From positions 1 to 64,000 of the forward strand of contig NZ_JBGCCT010000012.1 in assembly GCF_041260665.1 (NCBI RefSeq): DNA of 64,000 bases, read 5' to 3'. The translations under genes were made by a program, and so were the position numbers. Under the pieces are notes generated by a model. It saw only the letters and a list, made by a program, of their open reading frames with translations, did no database searches and was not told the DNA's origin. Numbering within the stretch: position 1 is the first letter of the stretch; every line of letters begins with the position of its first letter. This DNA is from Catenulispora sp. GP43 (GTDB lineage Bacteria; Actinomycetota; Actinomycetes; Streptomycetales; Catenulisporaceae). Below are positions 18,367 to 27,469 of the stretch, one piece after another.

Positions 18367-19764
18367 ATGGACGAGCAGAACACCCGGTACGCGCCTCCGA
18401 CGCTCGGACCCTACGCCCCGCCGTCCCGCCGGCGGGCCCCCAAGGCCAAGGACCACTTCTCGCTCGCGGACCGGATCGATCCGAACGCCGCGCCGATCCT
18501 GGTCGCCCAGCTCGACCTCGACGATCCGGACCGGACTCCGATCCGCACGGCGCACGCCGGGCAGGTCATGGCCCTGGTCCGGCTGCACCGGCACCCTTTG
18601 GGCGTGGTGGGCACCCGCGTCGGCGCGGACCACGACCTGCGCGCGACGCTGCGCCGGGCCGCGGCGCGCGACCTCGCGCCGGAGATCAGCCGGCACCGGC
18701 GGATGGACTCCGAACCCATCGGGCGACCGGGCCGGCCGCTGGCCGTCAACGGCTACGCCGGGCTTCCCGCCTGCCTCAGCGGACGGGCCGCGGTCCGCGC
18801 CGACCCGCCGCCGATGAGCGTGATCATCGGCACCCGGGAGCGTCCCGCCGAACTGGAGCGCTGCCTGCGCTCGCTGTCGGCCTTGGACTACCCGCGCTTC
18901 GAGGTCATCGTCGTCGACAACGACCCGGAGACCGACCAGACCCGGCGGGTCGCCGACCGGGCCCCGGTCTCGGTGCTCTATCTGCGCCAGCCCCGCCGGG
19001 GCCTGGCGGCGGCGCGCAACCTGGGCGCGAAGGCGGCGACCGGGGCGATCCTGGCCTTCACCGACGACGACGTGACAGTGGACCGGGACTGGCTCCTGGC
19101 GCTGGCCGAGGCCTTCATCGATCCCCGCGTCGGCTGCGTGACCGGGCTGATCATGCCCGGCGAACTGGGCAACCGGACCCAGGCCATGCTGGAGCGGCGC
19201 GGCGGGTACTCCCGGGGCTTCGAGCCGCACGTGTTCCAGACCGGCCGGCGCAGCGAGGACCCGCTGTTCCCGTTCACCGCCGGCCGGATGGGGTCCGGCG
19301 CCAACATGGCGTTCGCGGCCCCGGCCCTGGAGCGGCTCGACGGCTTCGACCCCGCGCTGGGCCCGGGGACCAAGGCCCGCGCCGGCGAGGACCTGCTCGC
19401 CCTGTTCAGCACCGTCGCGACCGGCGGCCGGCTGGTCTACCAGCCCGACGCGGTGGTCTGGCACCACCACCGCCGCGACCCCGAGGCGCTGGCGGCGCAG
19501 GCCTTCGGGTACGGCGTCGGACTCGGCGCCTACCTGACGGCGGCCGTGATCCGGGAACCGGCGACGCTGCCCGCGCTGCTCCGGCGGCTGCCGCGCGGAC
19601 TGGCCTACGCCCTGCGCACCTCCGCCCCGGACCGCGACGACCGCAGCGCCTGGCCGGCCCGCCTGGCCGCGCTGGAACGCCGCGGCATGCTCTGCGGACC
19701 GGCCGCCTACCTGCGCGGCCGCTGGCTGTGCCGAAACCTGCCGTCGGGAAAGGAGCTGTGGTGA
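18367..19764 (+). CDS. GT2-family glycosyltransferase with N-terminal extension
   Basis: A 465-residue glycosyltransferase, first gene of the apparent exopolysaccharide operon. Residues 1-150 are an extension without a recognised domain (AAPILVAQLDLDDPDRTPIR). The GT-A fold begins with MSVIIGTRERPAELERCLRSL, followed by EVIVVDNDPE, RQPRRGLAAARNLGAKAATG and the metal-binding FTDDDVTVDRDWL. GSGANMAFAAPALERLDGFD and AGEDLLALFSTVATGGRLVY with WHHHRRD are the acceptor-side motifs of the family. ATG 18367 follows GGAGCAGCG. Its stop overlaps the GTG start of the large fusion gene (GTGA), indicating coupled translation. The sugar donor cannot be read from sequence; UDP-sugars from the GalU-type enzyme are plausible. 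Confidence 0.88.
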   Translation: MDEQNTRYAPPTLGPYAPPSRRRAPKAKDHFSLADRIDPNAAPILVAQLDLDDPDRTPIRTAHAGQVMALVRLHRHPLGVVGTRVGADHDLRATLRRAAARDLAPEISRHRRMDSEPIGRPGRPLAVNGYAGLPACLSGRAAVRADPPPMSVIIGTRERPAELERCLRSLSALDYPRFEVIVVDNDPETDQTRRVADRAPVSVLYLRQPRRGLAAARNLGAKAATGAILAFTDDDVTVDRDWLLALAEAFIDPRVGCVTGLIMPGELGNRTQAMLERRGGYSRGFEPHVFQTGRRSEDPLFPFTAGRMGSGANMAFAAPALERLDGFDPALGPGTKARAGEDLLALFSTVATGGRLVYQPDAVVWHHHRRDPEALAAQAFGYGVGLGAYLTAAVIREPATLPALLRRLPRGLAYALRTSAPDRDDRSAWPARLAALERRGMLCGPAAYLRGRWLCRNLPSGKELW

Positions 19765-22700
19765 CCTCCACGGTCACCAAACCGCGGCCGCACGCCCGTC
19801 CGACCGGCCGCGGCCTTGCCGGCGTGCGCCTGCCGGCCTACCGGGACCAGCTGGTCCGCACCGGCCACCTGCTGACCCTCAGTTCCCTGCTGACCTCGGC
19901 GATCGGCGCGATCTACTGGGCTGTCGCCACCCGGGTGTACGGGCCGGCCAGCGTCGGCCGGTCGTACGCCGCGGTCTCGGCGATGACCCTGCTGGCCAGC
20001 GTCGGCGGGCTGAACCTGGGCAACGTGCTGGTCCGGTTCCTGCCGACCTCCGGGGCCCGGGCCCGCCGGCTGGTGACGATGATGTACCTGGCGGCCGCGT
20101 TCGGCGCCGCCGCCGCCGCGTTCGGCTTCGTCCTGCTGGTCCCGCGGCTGTCCTCCGGGCTCGCCTTCCTGCACGCGCCGCTGATCGGCGGCGGCTTCGT
20201 GATCGGCGCGGCGGCGTACGCGATCTTCATCCTGCAGGACGGCGCCCTGACCGGACTGCGCCGGCCCGGCTGGGTCGTCTGGGAGAACGCGCTGTTCGCC
20301 CTGGTGAAGATCTTTCTGGTGTCGGTCCTGGCCGTCACGGCCGCGCGGGCCCAGGGGATCCTCGTGTCCTGGATCGTGGCCCTGGTCGCCGCGGTGTTGG
20401 TGACCAACGGATTCCTGTACCACCGGCTGGCGGTCCTGGCCCGGACCGAGGCCGGGCCGGCCGGTCCGGTCCCGACCCCCACCGCCGGCTACATCACGGC
20501 CGACTACGCCGGGCAGCTGCTGTGGATCACCGCGAGCAGCCTGCCGCCGATCATGGTCCTGGACCGGCTGGGCGCCGTGGACAGCGCGTACTTCTCCGTG
20601 TCGTGGTCCATCACCAACGCGCTCTACATGTTCGCCATCAACATGGGGCTGGCGTTCGTGGTGGAGAGCGCCCACCAGCGGACGGTGGACCGGGCCCGGC
20701 TGCGGCACATGTTCCGGCACACGATGGTGGTGCTCGGCCCCTGCGTCGTCGTGGCGATCGCGGCCGCACCGCTGATCCTGCGGATATACGGCACCGAATA
20801 CCAGCACGGGGCCACCGGCCTGCTGCGGATCCTGGTGCTGTCCGCGCTGCCGAACATGGTCCTGGTGATGGCCGTGAGCGTGGCCCGGGCGCGGATGCGC
20901 ATGAAGGTCGTCGCCCTGGTCTACCTGGTGCAGTGCGTCCTGCTCATCGGACTGACAGTGGTCCTGCTGCCGGTGATGGGCGTGGCCGGCGCCGGGGTCG
21001 CGTGGCTGGCGAGCCTGACGGTCGTCGCGGTCGGCCTTTTGTGGAAGCGGCGGGCCTGGCTCACGAGCGACGCGACAGCGGCCGCCCTGGCTCCGACGCC
21101 GACACTGGCACCGGCACTGGCACCGAGCCGGGCCGCACTCCCCAGCGTCAGCGTGATCATCTGCGCCTACACCCTGGACCGCTGGGACGACATGCTCGCC
21201 GCCGTCGGCTCGGTACGGCACCAGACGGTCCGCCCGGACGAGATCGTCCTGGTCATCGACCACTGCCCCGAGCTGCTGAAGCGCGCGCAGGAGGAGATCG
21301 GCGGCATCAGGGTGGTGCCCAACCAGTGCCTGCGGGGGCTCTCCGGCGCGCGCAACACCGGGATCCGGACGGCCTCCCACGACGTCCTGGCCTTCCTCGA
21401 CGACGACGCCGTCGCCGATCCGGACTGGCTGGAGCGGCTTCTGGCGTCCTACGAGAACGAGTCGGTGCTCGGCGTCGGCGGCCTCGTGACGCCCCGCTGG
21501 GACGCCGAACGGCCGGCCTGGTTCGCCCGGGAATTCGACTGGGTCGTCGGCTGCAGCTACCGCGGCATGCAGATCCCCGTCCGCAACTTCATCGGCGCCA
21601 ACATGTCGTTCCGGCGCGACGTCGCGGTCCGACTCGGCGGATTCCGCACCGATCTGGGACGGGTCGGGACCCGTCCGGTCGGCGGCGAGGACACCGAGTT
21701 CTGCATCCGGGCCACCTCCGAGACCGAGGGCGGCTCGCTCGTCTACCAGGAGCGGGCCCGGGTCCGGCACCGCGTGCCCGAAAAGCGCGGCACCCGGCGC
21801 TACTTCCTGTCCCGCTGTTTCGCCGAGGGCCTGTCCAAGTCGGTGGTGCGGCGCATGTCCGGCGGCGGGGCGGGGCTGGCCTCGGAACGCGGATATCTGT
21901 CCAGCGCGATCCCGGCGGCGTTGGTGCGGCCGCTGCGCCGGGGCCCGGACCGGCCTTCCTTCGCCACGGTGCCGATGCTGATCGCGGGGGTCCTGTACAC
22001 GGTCTCCGGGTTCGTCGTCGGCAGCGCGAACAAGAGCCTGGCATCGAGTGCGGTCGCCGCGCCGGTTGTCGGCGAACCTACACAGCCACCCGAACCCACA
22101 CAGTCGCCCGAACTTACAGAGTCGCCCGAAGCCACAGAGCCGCCCGAAGCTCAGGAGCCGGCGCAACCGGTCGACTCGCCGGGACGCCCCGAACCCGAGG
22201 CGGCCGCGGCACCGGCCAACCCCCTCATCGCAGCCCACCCGGCGCTGCGGTGGACGCTTGTCGCGGCGACGGTGTCGGCGCTGGTGGTCGCCCTGGCTCT
22301 GTGGATCTATTCGCTGCACCACATCCCGCTGGACAAGCTCGGGGACCTCGGGCTGACCGGCATCCTGCCCGCCGGCTACTGGGCCGCGGCGGCCATCCTG
22401 ACCGTCGGGTTCTGCCTCACCCTCACCGCGGCGCCCGTCCGCAGAGCGGTGTCGCCGGCCGCTTATGTCATAGCCCTGATCTTCATCCAGAACGCCACCC
22501 CGATCTTCGTGTACTCCACCCTGCGCTATCCCTGGGCCTTCAAGCACACGCAGGTCGCCTCCTACATCGCCGCGCACGGCAAGGTTCCCCCGCTGCCCGG
22601 CAGCAACATCCTGTCCGCGTACAGCGAGTGGCCCGGCTTCTTCGCCCTCAACGCGCTGCTGTCCAAGATGCTCGGCGTCCAGGACGCGACGTCCTACGCC

Positions 22701-24086
22701 GCCTGGGCCCCACTGGTGTTCAACCTGCTGATGCTGATGCCGCTGCTGCTGCTCTTCCGGTCGGTGACCCGGCGACGGGCCCTGATCTGGACCGGCGTCT
22801 GGATCTTCTACGTGGGGGCGTGGATCGGCGAGGACTACTTCTCTCCGCAGTCCTTCTCGCTGCTGCTGTACATCACGTTCATCGCCGTGCTGGTGCACAG
22901 GCTTACCGCCGGCAAGCACAGGCCCACCACCGGCAAACCACGGGTCACAGTCCCGGCAGCGCCCCGCTTCGAGACCGCCATGCTGCTGGTCATCGCCGCC
23001 GCGATCATCACCAGCCACCAGCTGACGCCGTTCATGCTCCTGGCGGCACTGGTCGCGGTCTCCTGCAAGCGCGCCTACCGCAAGGTCTCGCTGCCGCTGC
23101 TGGCCGGGACGGCCCTGATGGTCGTGGTGTGGGCCGGGACCGTCGCCCGGCCGTTCATGGCGGCGAACCTCAGCGGCTTCGTCAGCGCCGTCGGCAAGCT
23201 CGGCTTCGGGACCAGTGTCGGGGTGATCAAGCTGGGGACGGTGCCGCCGCACGTGGTGATGATCGCCAACATCGACCGCGCCCTGTCCGCCACGATCGTC
23301 GTCCTGGCGCTGCTCGGCATGCTGTGCCGGCGCTGGCCGGCCCGCGTCGCGCTCATCCCCCTGGTCCTGGCGCCGATCCCGATCTTCGCGCTGACCACCT
23401 ACGGCAGCGCCGTGATCTTCCGGGTCTACCTGTTCATGCTCCCGGCCGCCGCGCTGCTGGCGGCCGCCACGCTCGTGCCTTGGCGCGCCGCGTGGGAGTC
23501 GACGCACCACCTGGGGCGCAGGCTGTTCAACGGCGGCGTCCGCGTCGCCGGGGCGGGCGCCCTGGTGGTGATGTTCGTCGCGTACACCTTCGGCAACTAC
23601 GGCAACGAGCTCGTGAACTACTCGCCGCCGGACCAGGTGGCCGCGGCCGAGTACATGTACTCCGTGGCGCCGCCGCACTCGCTGATCCTGGCCGCCAACG
23701 ACGAGTTCGACCGCGCGTACACGAACTACTGGGACGACCCGCTCGTGCAGTTCGACGGCCAGGGCGTCCAGGTCATCGACCGGCTGGCGCAGGATCCGGT
23801 CGGCGAGCTGCAGGCGTTGTCGCGGGGCACCCCCAACTCCGCCACCTTCGTCATCCTCACCCGCACCCAGGAGGCCGCCGTGACCGACAACAGTCTGATG
23901 CCGGCCGGGCTGTACGCGAAGATCCAGGCGGCGCTCGACACGTCGCCGCACGTCCAGACCCTCTACCGGGCGACCGACGCGACCGTCTACCGGCTCATCC
24001 CTGAGCCGCAGGCACAGCCCCCTCAGCAACCACCCGGAACCGGCACCACCACCAGCACCGAGGTCCACCCGGAGGTACCACGATGA
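19761..24086 (+). CDS. Three-part fusion: Wzx-like flippase, GT2 glycosyltransferase and polytopic membrane domain
   Basis: A 1441-residue protein that seems to join lipid-linked sugar export, sugar transfer and a membrane enzyme or polymerase step. Residues about 30-440 have the 12-14 spans of the MOP/Wzx flippase family (HLLTLSSLLTSAIGAIYW, AIYWAVATRVYGPASVG, LYMFAINMGLAFVVESAHQ). Residues about 460-730 form a GT2 domain: SVSVIICAYTLDRWDDML, GARNTGIRTASHDVLAFLDD and GGEDTEFCIR. A span (LIAGVLYTVSGFVVG) and a Pro/Glu/Thr repeat linker (about 772-818) lead to about ten spans with YPWAFKHTQVASYIAAHGKV and WIGEDYFSPQSFS, resembling GT-C or O-antigen-ligase-type proteins. The last 150 residues are probably extracytoplasmic. 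GTG 19761 has AGGAG five bases upstream. I see no frameshift that would split it. Confidence 0.83.
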   Translation: MTSTVTKPRPHARPTGRGLAGVRLPAYRDQLVRTGHLLTLSSLLTSAIGAIYWAVATRVYGPASVGRSYAAVSAMTLLASVGGLNLGNVLVRFLPTSGARARRLVTMMYLAAAFGAAAAAFGFVLLVPRLSSGLAFLHAPLIGGGFVIGAAAYAIFILQDGALTGLRRPGWVVWENALFALVKIFLVSVLAVTAARAQGILVSWIVALVAAVLVTNGFLYHRLAVLARTEAGPAGPVPTPTAGYITADYAGQLLWITASSLPPIMVLDRLGAVDSAYFSVSWSITNALYMFAINMGLAFVVESAHQRTVDRARLRHMFRHTMVVLGPCVVVAIAAAPLILRIYGTEYQHGATGLLRILVLSALPNMVLVMAVSVARARMRMKVVALVYLVQCVLLIGLTVVLLPVMGVAGAGVAWLASLTVVAVGLLWKRRAWLTSDATAAALAPTPTLAPALAPSRAALPSVSVIICAYTLDRWDDMLAAVGSVRHQTVRPDEIVLVIDHCPELLKRAQEEIGGIRVVPNQCLRGLSGARNTGIRTASHDVLAFLDDDAVADPDWLERLLASYENESVLGVGGLVTPRWDAERPAWFAREFDWVVGCSYRGMQIPVRNFIGANMSFRRDVAVRLGGFRTDLGRVGTRPVGGEDTEFCIRATSETEGGSLVYQERARVRHRVPEKRGTRRYFLSRCFAEGLSKSVVRRMSGGGAGLASERGYLSSAIPAALVRPLRRGPDRPSFATVPMLIAGVLYTVSGFVVGSANKSLASSAVAAPVVGEPTQPPEPTQSPELTESPEATEPPEAQEPAQPVDSPGRPEPEAAAAPANPLIAAHPALRWTLVAATVSALVVALALWIYSLHHIPLDKLGDLGLTGILPAGYWAAAAILTVGFCLTLTAAPVRRAVSPAAYVIALIFIQNATPIFVYSTLRYPWAFKHTQVASYIAAHGKVPPLPGSNILSAYSEWPGFFALNALLSKMLGVQDATSYAAWAPLVFNLLMLMPLLLLFRSVTRRRALIWTGVWIFYVGAWIGEDYFSPQSFSLLLYITFIAVLVHRLTAGKHRPTTGKPRVTVPAAPRFETAMLLVIAAAIITSHQLTPFMLLAALVAVSCKRAYRKVSLPLLAGTALMVVVWAGTVARPFMAANLSGFVSAVGKLGFGTSVGVIKLGTVPPHVVMIANIDRALSATIVVLALLGMLCRRWPARVALIPLVLAPIPIFALTTYGSAVIFRVYLFMLPAAALLAAATLVPWRAAWESTHHLGRRLFNGGVRVAGAGALVVMFVAYTFGNYGNELVNYSPPDQVAAAEYMYSVAPPHSLILAANDEFDRAYTNYWDDPLVQFDGQGVQVIDRLAQDPVGELQALSRGTPNSATFVILTRTQEAAVTDNSLMPAGLYAKIQAALDTSPHVQTLYRATDATVYRLIPEPQAQPPQQPPGTGTTTSTEVHPEVPR
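22077..22148 (+). repeat. 18-bp tandem repeat encoding a Pro-Glu-Thr linker
   Basis: Four 18-base units (first cctacacagccacccgaa) encode PTQPPE, PTQSPE, LTESPE and ATEPPE-type hexapeptides; a fifth is degenerate. They form the flexible linker between the GT2 domain and the C-terminal membrane domain of the fusion protein. Confidence 0.75.
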
Positions 24087-24454
24087 GATTCCCCCTTCTC
24101 CTGATCGTCCTGCTGGCCCTGTCGGGCTGGATCGCGCTGGCCGCGACGGCGATGCCGCCGGAGTCACCGGTCCGTGTCCTGGTCTCTGTCGCGTTCTTGT
24201 TCCTGTGCCCGGGAACCGCCGCCGTCCTGCTCGCCGACGCCCTGATGACCAGGCGCGGCATCCGTCCCTACGGCACGCTCGCCTCCGTCGTTCTGGCGGT
24301 GGCCGTGAGCCTGGCGCTGGCCACGCTGGTCAGCGAGGCGTTCGCGCTGACCGGGACGTTCACCATGGTGCGCTGCCTGATCACCCTCGCCGCGCTGACC
24401 ACCGGCCTGGTCCTGATTCCCAGACTCACCCACCTCGGGGAGGTCAAGTCATGA
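24083..24454 (+). CDS. Small four-span membrane protein
   Basis: A 123-residue hydrophobic protein with four predicted spans: PLLLIVLLALSGWIALAATA, VRVLVSVAFLFLCPGTAAVL, ASVVLAVAVSLALATLVSEA and MVRCLITLAALTTGLVLIP. No enzymatic motif is visible. ATGA overlaps on both sides (with the fusion gene at 24083-24086 and the deacetylase at 24451-24454) place it firmly in the exopolysaccharide operon. It may be an accessory of the export or polymerisation machinery; small proteins of this type are common but uncharacterised in actinobacterial polysaccharide loci. Confidence 0.8.
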   Translation: MRFPLLLIVLLALSGWIALAATAMPPESPVRVLVSVAFLFLCPGTAAVLLADALMTRRGIRPYGTLASVVLAVAVSLALATLVSEAFALTGTFTMVRCLITLAALTTGLVLIPRLTHLGEVKS

Positions 24455-25236
24455 ACCCGCTGGCTGTTCTGCTCTATCACACGATCAGCGACGACCCGCC
24501 GTCGTGGGTGGCGCCGTTCGCCGTCGGTACCCGCACCTTCCTGGGCCAGCTCGACGCCGTCGTCGACAGCGGACGGCCGATCGTGACGGCGAGCCAGGTG
24601 GTGGCGTCCCGGCGCGGCGGGCCGGCCCTGCCGCCGGACGCCGTCGCGCTCACCTTCGACGACGGCTTCCGGGACTTCGCCGAGACGGCCGCGCCGGCGC
24701 TGGCCGCGCGCTCGCTGCCGGCGGCGTTGTTCGTCACCACCGGGGCCCTGCACCCGCACCACCGCAGCGTTCTCGGGGACGCACCGATGCTGAGCATGGA
24801 CGAGGTCGTCGCACTGGACCGGGCGGGCGTCGAGATCTGCTCGCACGCCCACATGCACGAACAACTGGACACGCTGCCGCCGCAACGGATCACCCAGGAA
24901 CTCCTGATCCCCAAGTGGATCCTCGAAGAGGCGCTGGGGCACGTGGTACCGCTCTACGCCTATCCCTACGGGTATTCGAGCCTTGAGGTGCGGAACCGGA
25001 CGCGCCACGCGGGCTACCTCGGGTCCTTCGCCGTGCGCAACGCCTTCAGCCCGGACGACGACGATCCCTACCGGATCGCCAGGCTCATGGTCTGTCAGGA
25101 AACCAGCCCGGAGACCTTCGCTTCCTGGCTCCGGGGAGCGGGAGCGCCCACGGCCTCGGCGCACGAGCAGCCGCAGACCATGCTGTGGCGCCAGTACCGC
25201 CGCTCCCGGGCCCGGCTCCACGCCGTTCGGAGGTGA
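24451..25236 (+). CDS. Polysaccharide deacetylase (NodB-homology, CE4)
   Basis: A 261-residue CE4-type enzyme that should remove N- or O-acetyl groups from a polysaccharide using a divalent metal. The domain opens LAVLLYHTISDDPP; motif 1 is LTFDDGFRDF (catalytic and metal-binding Asp pair), motif 2 is SHAHMHEQLDTL (metal-binding His residues), and motif 3 is YAYPYGYSS. No signal peptide is seen, so it probably acts in the cytoplasm or leaves by another route. Start ATG 24451 overlaps the stop of the preceding gene. The ATP-grasp gene begins five bases after its stop. Deacetylation would modify the polymer made by the upstream glycosyltransferases. Confidence 0.9.
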   Translation: MNPLAVLLYHTISDDPPSWVAPFAVGTRTFLGQLDAVVDSGRPIVTASQVVASRRGGPALPPDAVALTFDDGFRDFAETAAPALAARSLPAALFVTTGALHPHHRSVLGDAPMLSMDEVVALDRAGVEICSHAHMHEQLDTLPPQRITQELLIPKWILEEALGHVVPLYAYPYGYSSLEVRNRTRHAGYLGSFAVRNAFSPDDDDPYRIARLMVCQETSPETFASWLRGAGAPTASAHEQPQTMLWRQYRRSRARLHAVRR

Positions 25237-25241
25237 CAGCC

Positions 25242-26510
25242 ATGGCCCCGTCCCTGGACCGGGACGTCCCGGTACTGATCGTCCGGATCGGCCGCTACGC
25301 GCCGCACCACGGCACGACCGGCCTGATCCGCAGCCTGGGCCGGCTGGGCGTCCCGGTCTACGCGATCACCAGGAGCGGGCGCCTGCCGGGCGCGCTGTCC
25401 CGGTACCTGACCGGCTCCTTCGCCTGGCCGACGACCGGTCTGGAGGACGAGGCCGACCTGGTCGCCGGGCTGCGCCGGATCGCCGGCCGGATCGGCCGCC
25501 CGGCGGTCGCGGTCGCCAACGACGACGAGGCCTCGATCCTGCTGGCCGAGCACCGCGACGCGTTCGCCGACCGGCTGATCGCCCCGCCGATCGCCCCCGG
25601 CCTGCCCCGCGCTCTGGCCGACAAGCACGAGCTGCACGAGCTCTGCCTCCGGCACGGGATCCCGACGCCGCGCAGCGTGTGCCCGCGGTCCCCCGGCGAC
25701 CTCGACGAGGCGGTCGCGGCCATCGGCCTGCCCGCGGTGGTCAAGCACCGGGCGCCCTTCAACCGGCTGCGCGCGCCGGTGGTGCCGGCGACCACGGTCC
25801 TGCGCACGCGCGAGGACGTGGAGGCGGTGAAGCGCGCGATGTCCGGGCCGGGCCGCGCGACGATCCTGGTGCAGGAGTACCTTCCGTCCGACCCGGCGGC
25901 GCACGACCATCCGCCCGACTGGTTCGTGCACGTGTACTGCGACGCCGAGTCCCGGGCGCTCGTCCGCTTCACCGGGGTCAAGCTCCGCGCCTGGCCGGCC
26001 GGCGGCGGGGTGACCGCACGCGGTCTGGCGCTGGCCAACCCGGAGTTGGCGGAGCTCAGCGAGCGGTTCTGCCGCTCGATCGGGTACTGCGGGCTCGGGG
26101 ATCTGGACTGGCGTTTCGACGCGCGTTCGGGCCGGTTCCATCTGGTCGATTTCAATCCCCGCATAGGCGCGCAGGCACAGCTGTTCCGGACGACGGCCGG
26201 TGTGGACGGGGTACGGGCCCTGCATCTTGATCTCACCGAAAGGCCGGTTCCGCAGGGGGCGCAGATCGACGGCGTGGAACTGCGGGTCGAGCATCTCGAT
26301 CTGGCGGCGGGTCTGGTGACGCGGGTGGCCGACCGCCGGACCCCGGTGCGCGCCGTGGACACCCGGCGGGAGACCGCGTGGTTCGCACGGGACGACGTGT
26401 TCCCGTTCGTGGTGGCGTCCACGAGGTTCGCCGGCCTCGCCGTCGCGCGCGGGTTCTCGACAGTGGCGGCCGGTGTCCGCCGCGGCATCGATCGGGTGCA
26501 GGGGCCATGA
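25242..26510 (+). CDS. ATP-grasp ligase in the exopolysaccharide operon
   Basis: A 422-residue ATP-grasp protein with a preATP-grasp Rossmann-like start (VPVLIVRIGRYAPHHGTTGL), a central region LADKHELHELCLRHGIPTP, Lys-containing strand LPAVVKHRAP, the hinge ILVQEYLPSD and the metal-binding end DLDWRFDARSGRFHLVDFNPR. Such enzymes join a carboxylate to an amine (or other nucleophile) via an acylphosphate. In this operon it could add an amino acid or similar group to the polysaccharide or its lipid carrier; that is inference. ATG 25242 follows an ideal GGAGGTGA. Its stop overlaps the start of the GH16 gene (ATGA). Confidence 0.87.
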   Translation: MAPSLDRDVPVLIVRIGRYAPHHGTTGLIRSLGRLGVPVYAITRSGRLPGALSRYLTGSFAWPTTGLEDEADLVAGLRRIAGRIGRPAVAVANDDEASILLAEHRDAFADRLIAPPIAPGLPRALADKHELHELCLRHGIPTPRSVCPRSPGDLDEAVAAIGLPAVVKHRAPFNRLRAPVVPATTVLRTREDVEAVKRAMSGPGRATILVQEYLPSDPAAHDHPPDWFVHVYCDAESRALVRFTGVKLRAWPAGGGVTARGLALANPELAELSERFCRSIGYCGLGDLDWRFDARSGRFHLVDFNPRIGAQAQLFRTTAGVDGVRALHLDLTERPVPQGAQIDGVELRVEHLDLAAGLVTRVADRRTPVRAVDTRRETAWFARDDVFPFVVASTRFAGLAVARGFSTVAAGVRRGIDRVQGP

Positions 26511-27442
26511 TCCGGCCCGGGTCCCCGGTCCGGCACCGGTCGCCGATCGCGCTGCTCGCCATGGCCTGCGCGGTCCTGGTGGCGGCGGCGGTGGCCATCC
26601 TGTGGCTGCCCGGCGGTTCGGGGCACGCGACCGACCCGCTGGTCGGCCTGCCCGGCGCGCCGGCGGGCTGGACCACCGTGTTCGGCGACGACTTCCAGGG
26701 CCGGGCCGGCAGCGCGCCCTCGTCCGGGGTGTGGGCCCATGATGTGGGCCCCGGAAGCACGTACAGCAGCGGCAACGCGCAGACGTACACCGCCGCGACC
26801 GCGAACACGCATCTCGACGGCAAGGGCGACCTGGTGATCACCGCGCTGAAGGCGGACGGTTCCTGGACGTCCGGGCGGATCCGCAGCACGGCGCTGGTGG
26901 CGGCCCCGGCCGGCGGGGAACTGGAGGTGACGGCGTCCATCGACCAGCCGACTCCGGCGTCCGGGCTCGGCTACTGGGACGCGTTCTGGCTGTTGGGGCC
27001 GGGGCAATGGCCGGGCACCGGCGAGGTCGACATCCTGGAGAACGTCAACGCGCTGCCGGACGTCTCGGGAACGTTCCACTGCGGTGTCCTGCCGGGAGGT
27101 CCGTGCGACGAGCCGAACGGGATCGGCAGCGGACTGCTCCCGTGCCCGGACTGCCAGAGCGGCTTCCACACGTACAGCGTGCTCATCGACCGCACGACCG
27201 CCGGCAAGGAGTCGATGACCTGGTCCGTCGACGGCCGGCAGGTCTTCCGGGTGGCCGAGAGCCAGGTCCCGGCCGCGACCTGGCAGCAGGCGGTGGACCA
27301 CGGTTTCTCCGTGATCTTCGATGTGGCGGTCGGCGGCAGCTATCCCAATGAGGCCTGCCGGTGCTCGACCCCGACCGCGCGGACGTCTTCGGGCGGCTCG
27401 ATGACGGTCGCCTACGTCGCCGCGTACGTCAAGAACGGGTGA
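26507..27442 (+). CDS. Secreted or membrane-anchored GH16 glycoside hydrolase
   Basis: A 311-residue beta-glucanase-like enzyme. Residues about 13-35 (IALLAMACAVLVAAAVAILW) form a signal anchor or signal peptide. The GH16 catalytic motif E-x-D-x-x-E is present in GTGEVDILENVN, with supporting LGYWDAFWLL, HTYSVLIDR, MTWSVDGRQVFRV and GFSVIFDVAVGGSYP. Four cysteines around HCGVLPGGPCDEP and PCPDCQSG may form disulfides. It is the last gene of the operon and overlaps the ATP-grasp stop by four bases. Hydrolases in such loci trim or release the polymer; alternatively it is a transglycosylase acting on a beta-1,3- or 1,4-glucan. Confidence 0.9.
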   Translation: MIRPGSPVRHRSPIALLAMACAVLVAAAVAILWLPGGSGHATDPLVGLPGAPAGWTTVFGDDFQGRAGSAPSSGVWAHDVGPGSTYSSGNAQTYTAATANTHLDGKGDLVITALKADGSWTSGRIRSTALVAAPAGGELEVTASIDQPTPASGLGYWDAFWLLGPGQWPGTGEVDILENVNALPDVSGTFHCGVLPGGPCDEPNGIGSGLLPCPDCQSGFHTYSVLIDRTTAGKESMTWSVDGRQVFRVAESQVPAATWQQAVDHGFSVIFDVAVGGSYPNEACRCSTPTARTSSGGSMTVAYVAAYVKNG

Positions 27443-27469
27443 GTGTCACTGCCTGTGGATCAGTGTGGA

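Noticed and set aside
19707-24167. A 1486-residue open frame on the minus strand
   Set aside because: It mirrors the fusion gene, whose translation has clear flippase, GT2 and membrane domains; the antisense product is Arg/Gly/His-rich noise.
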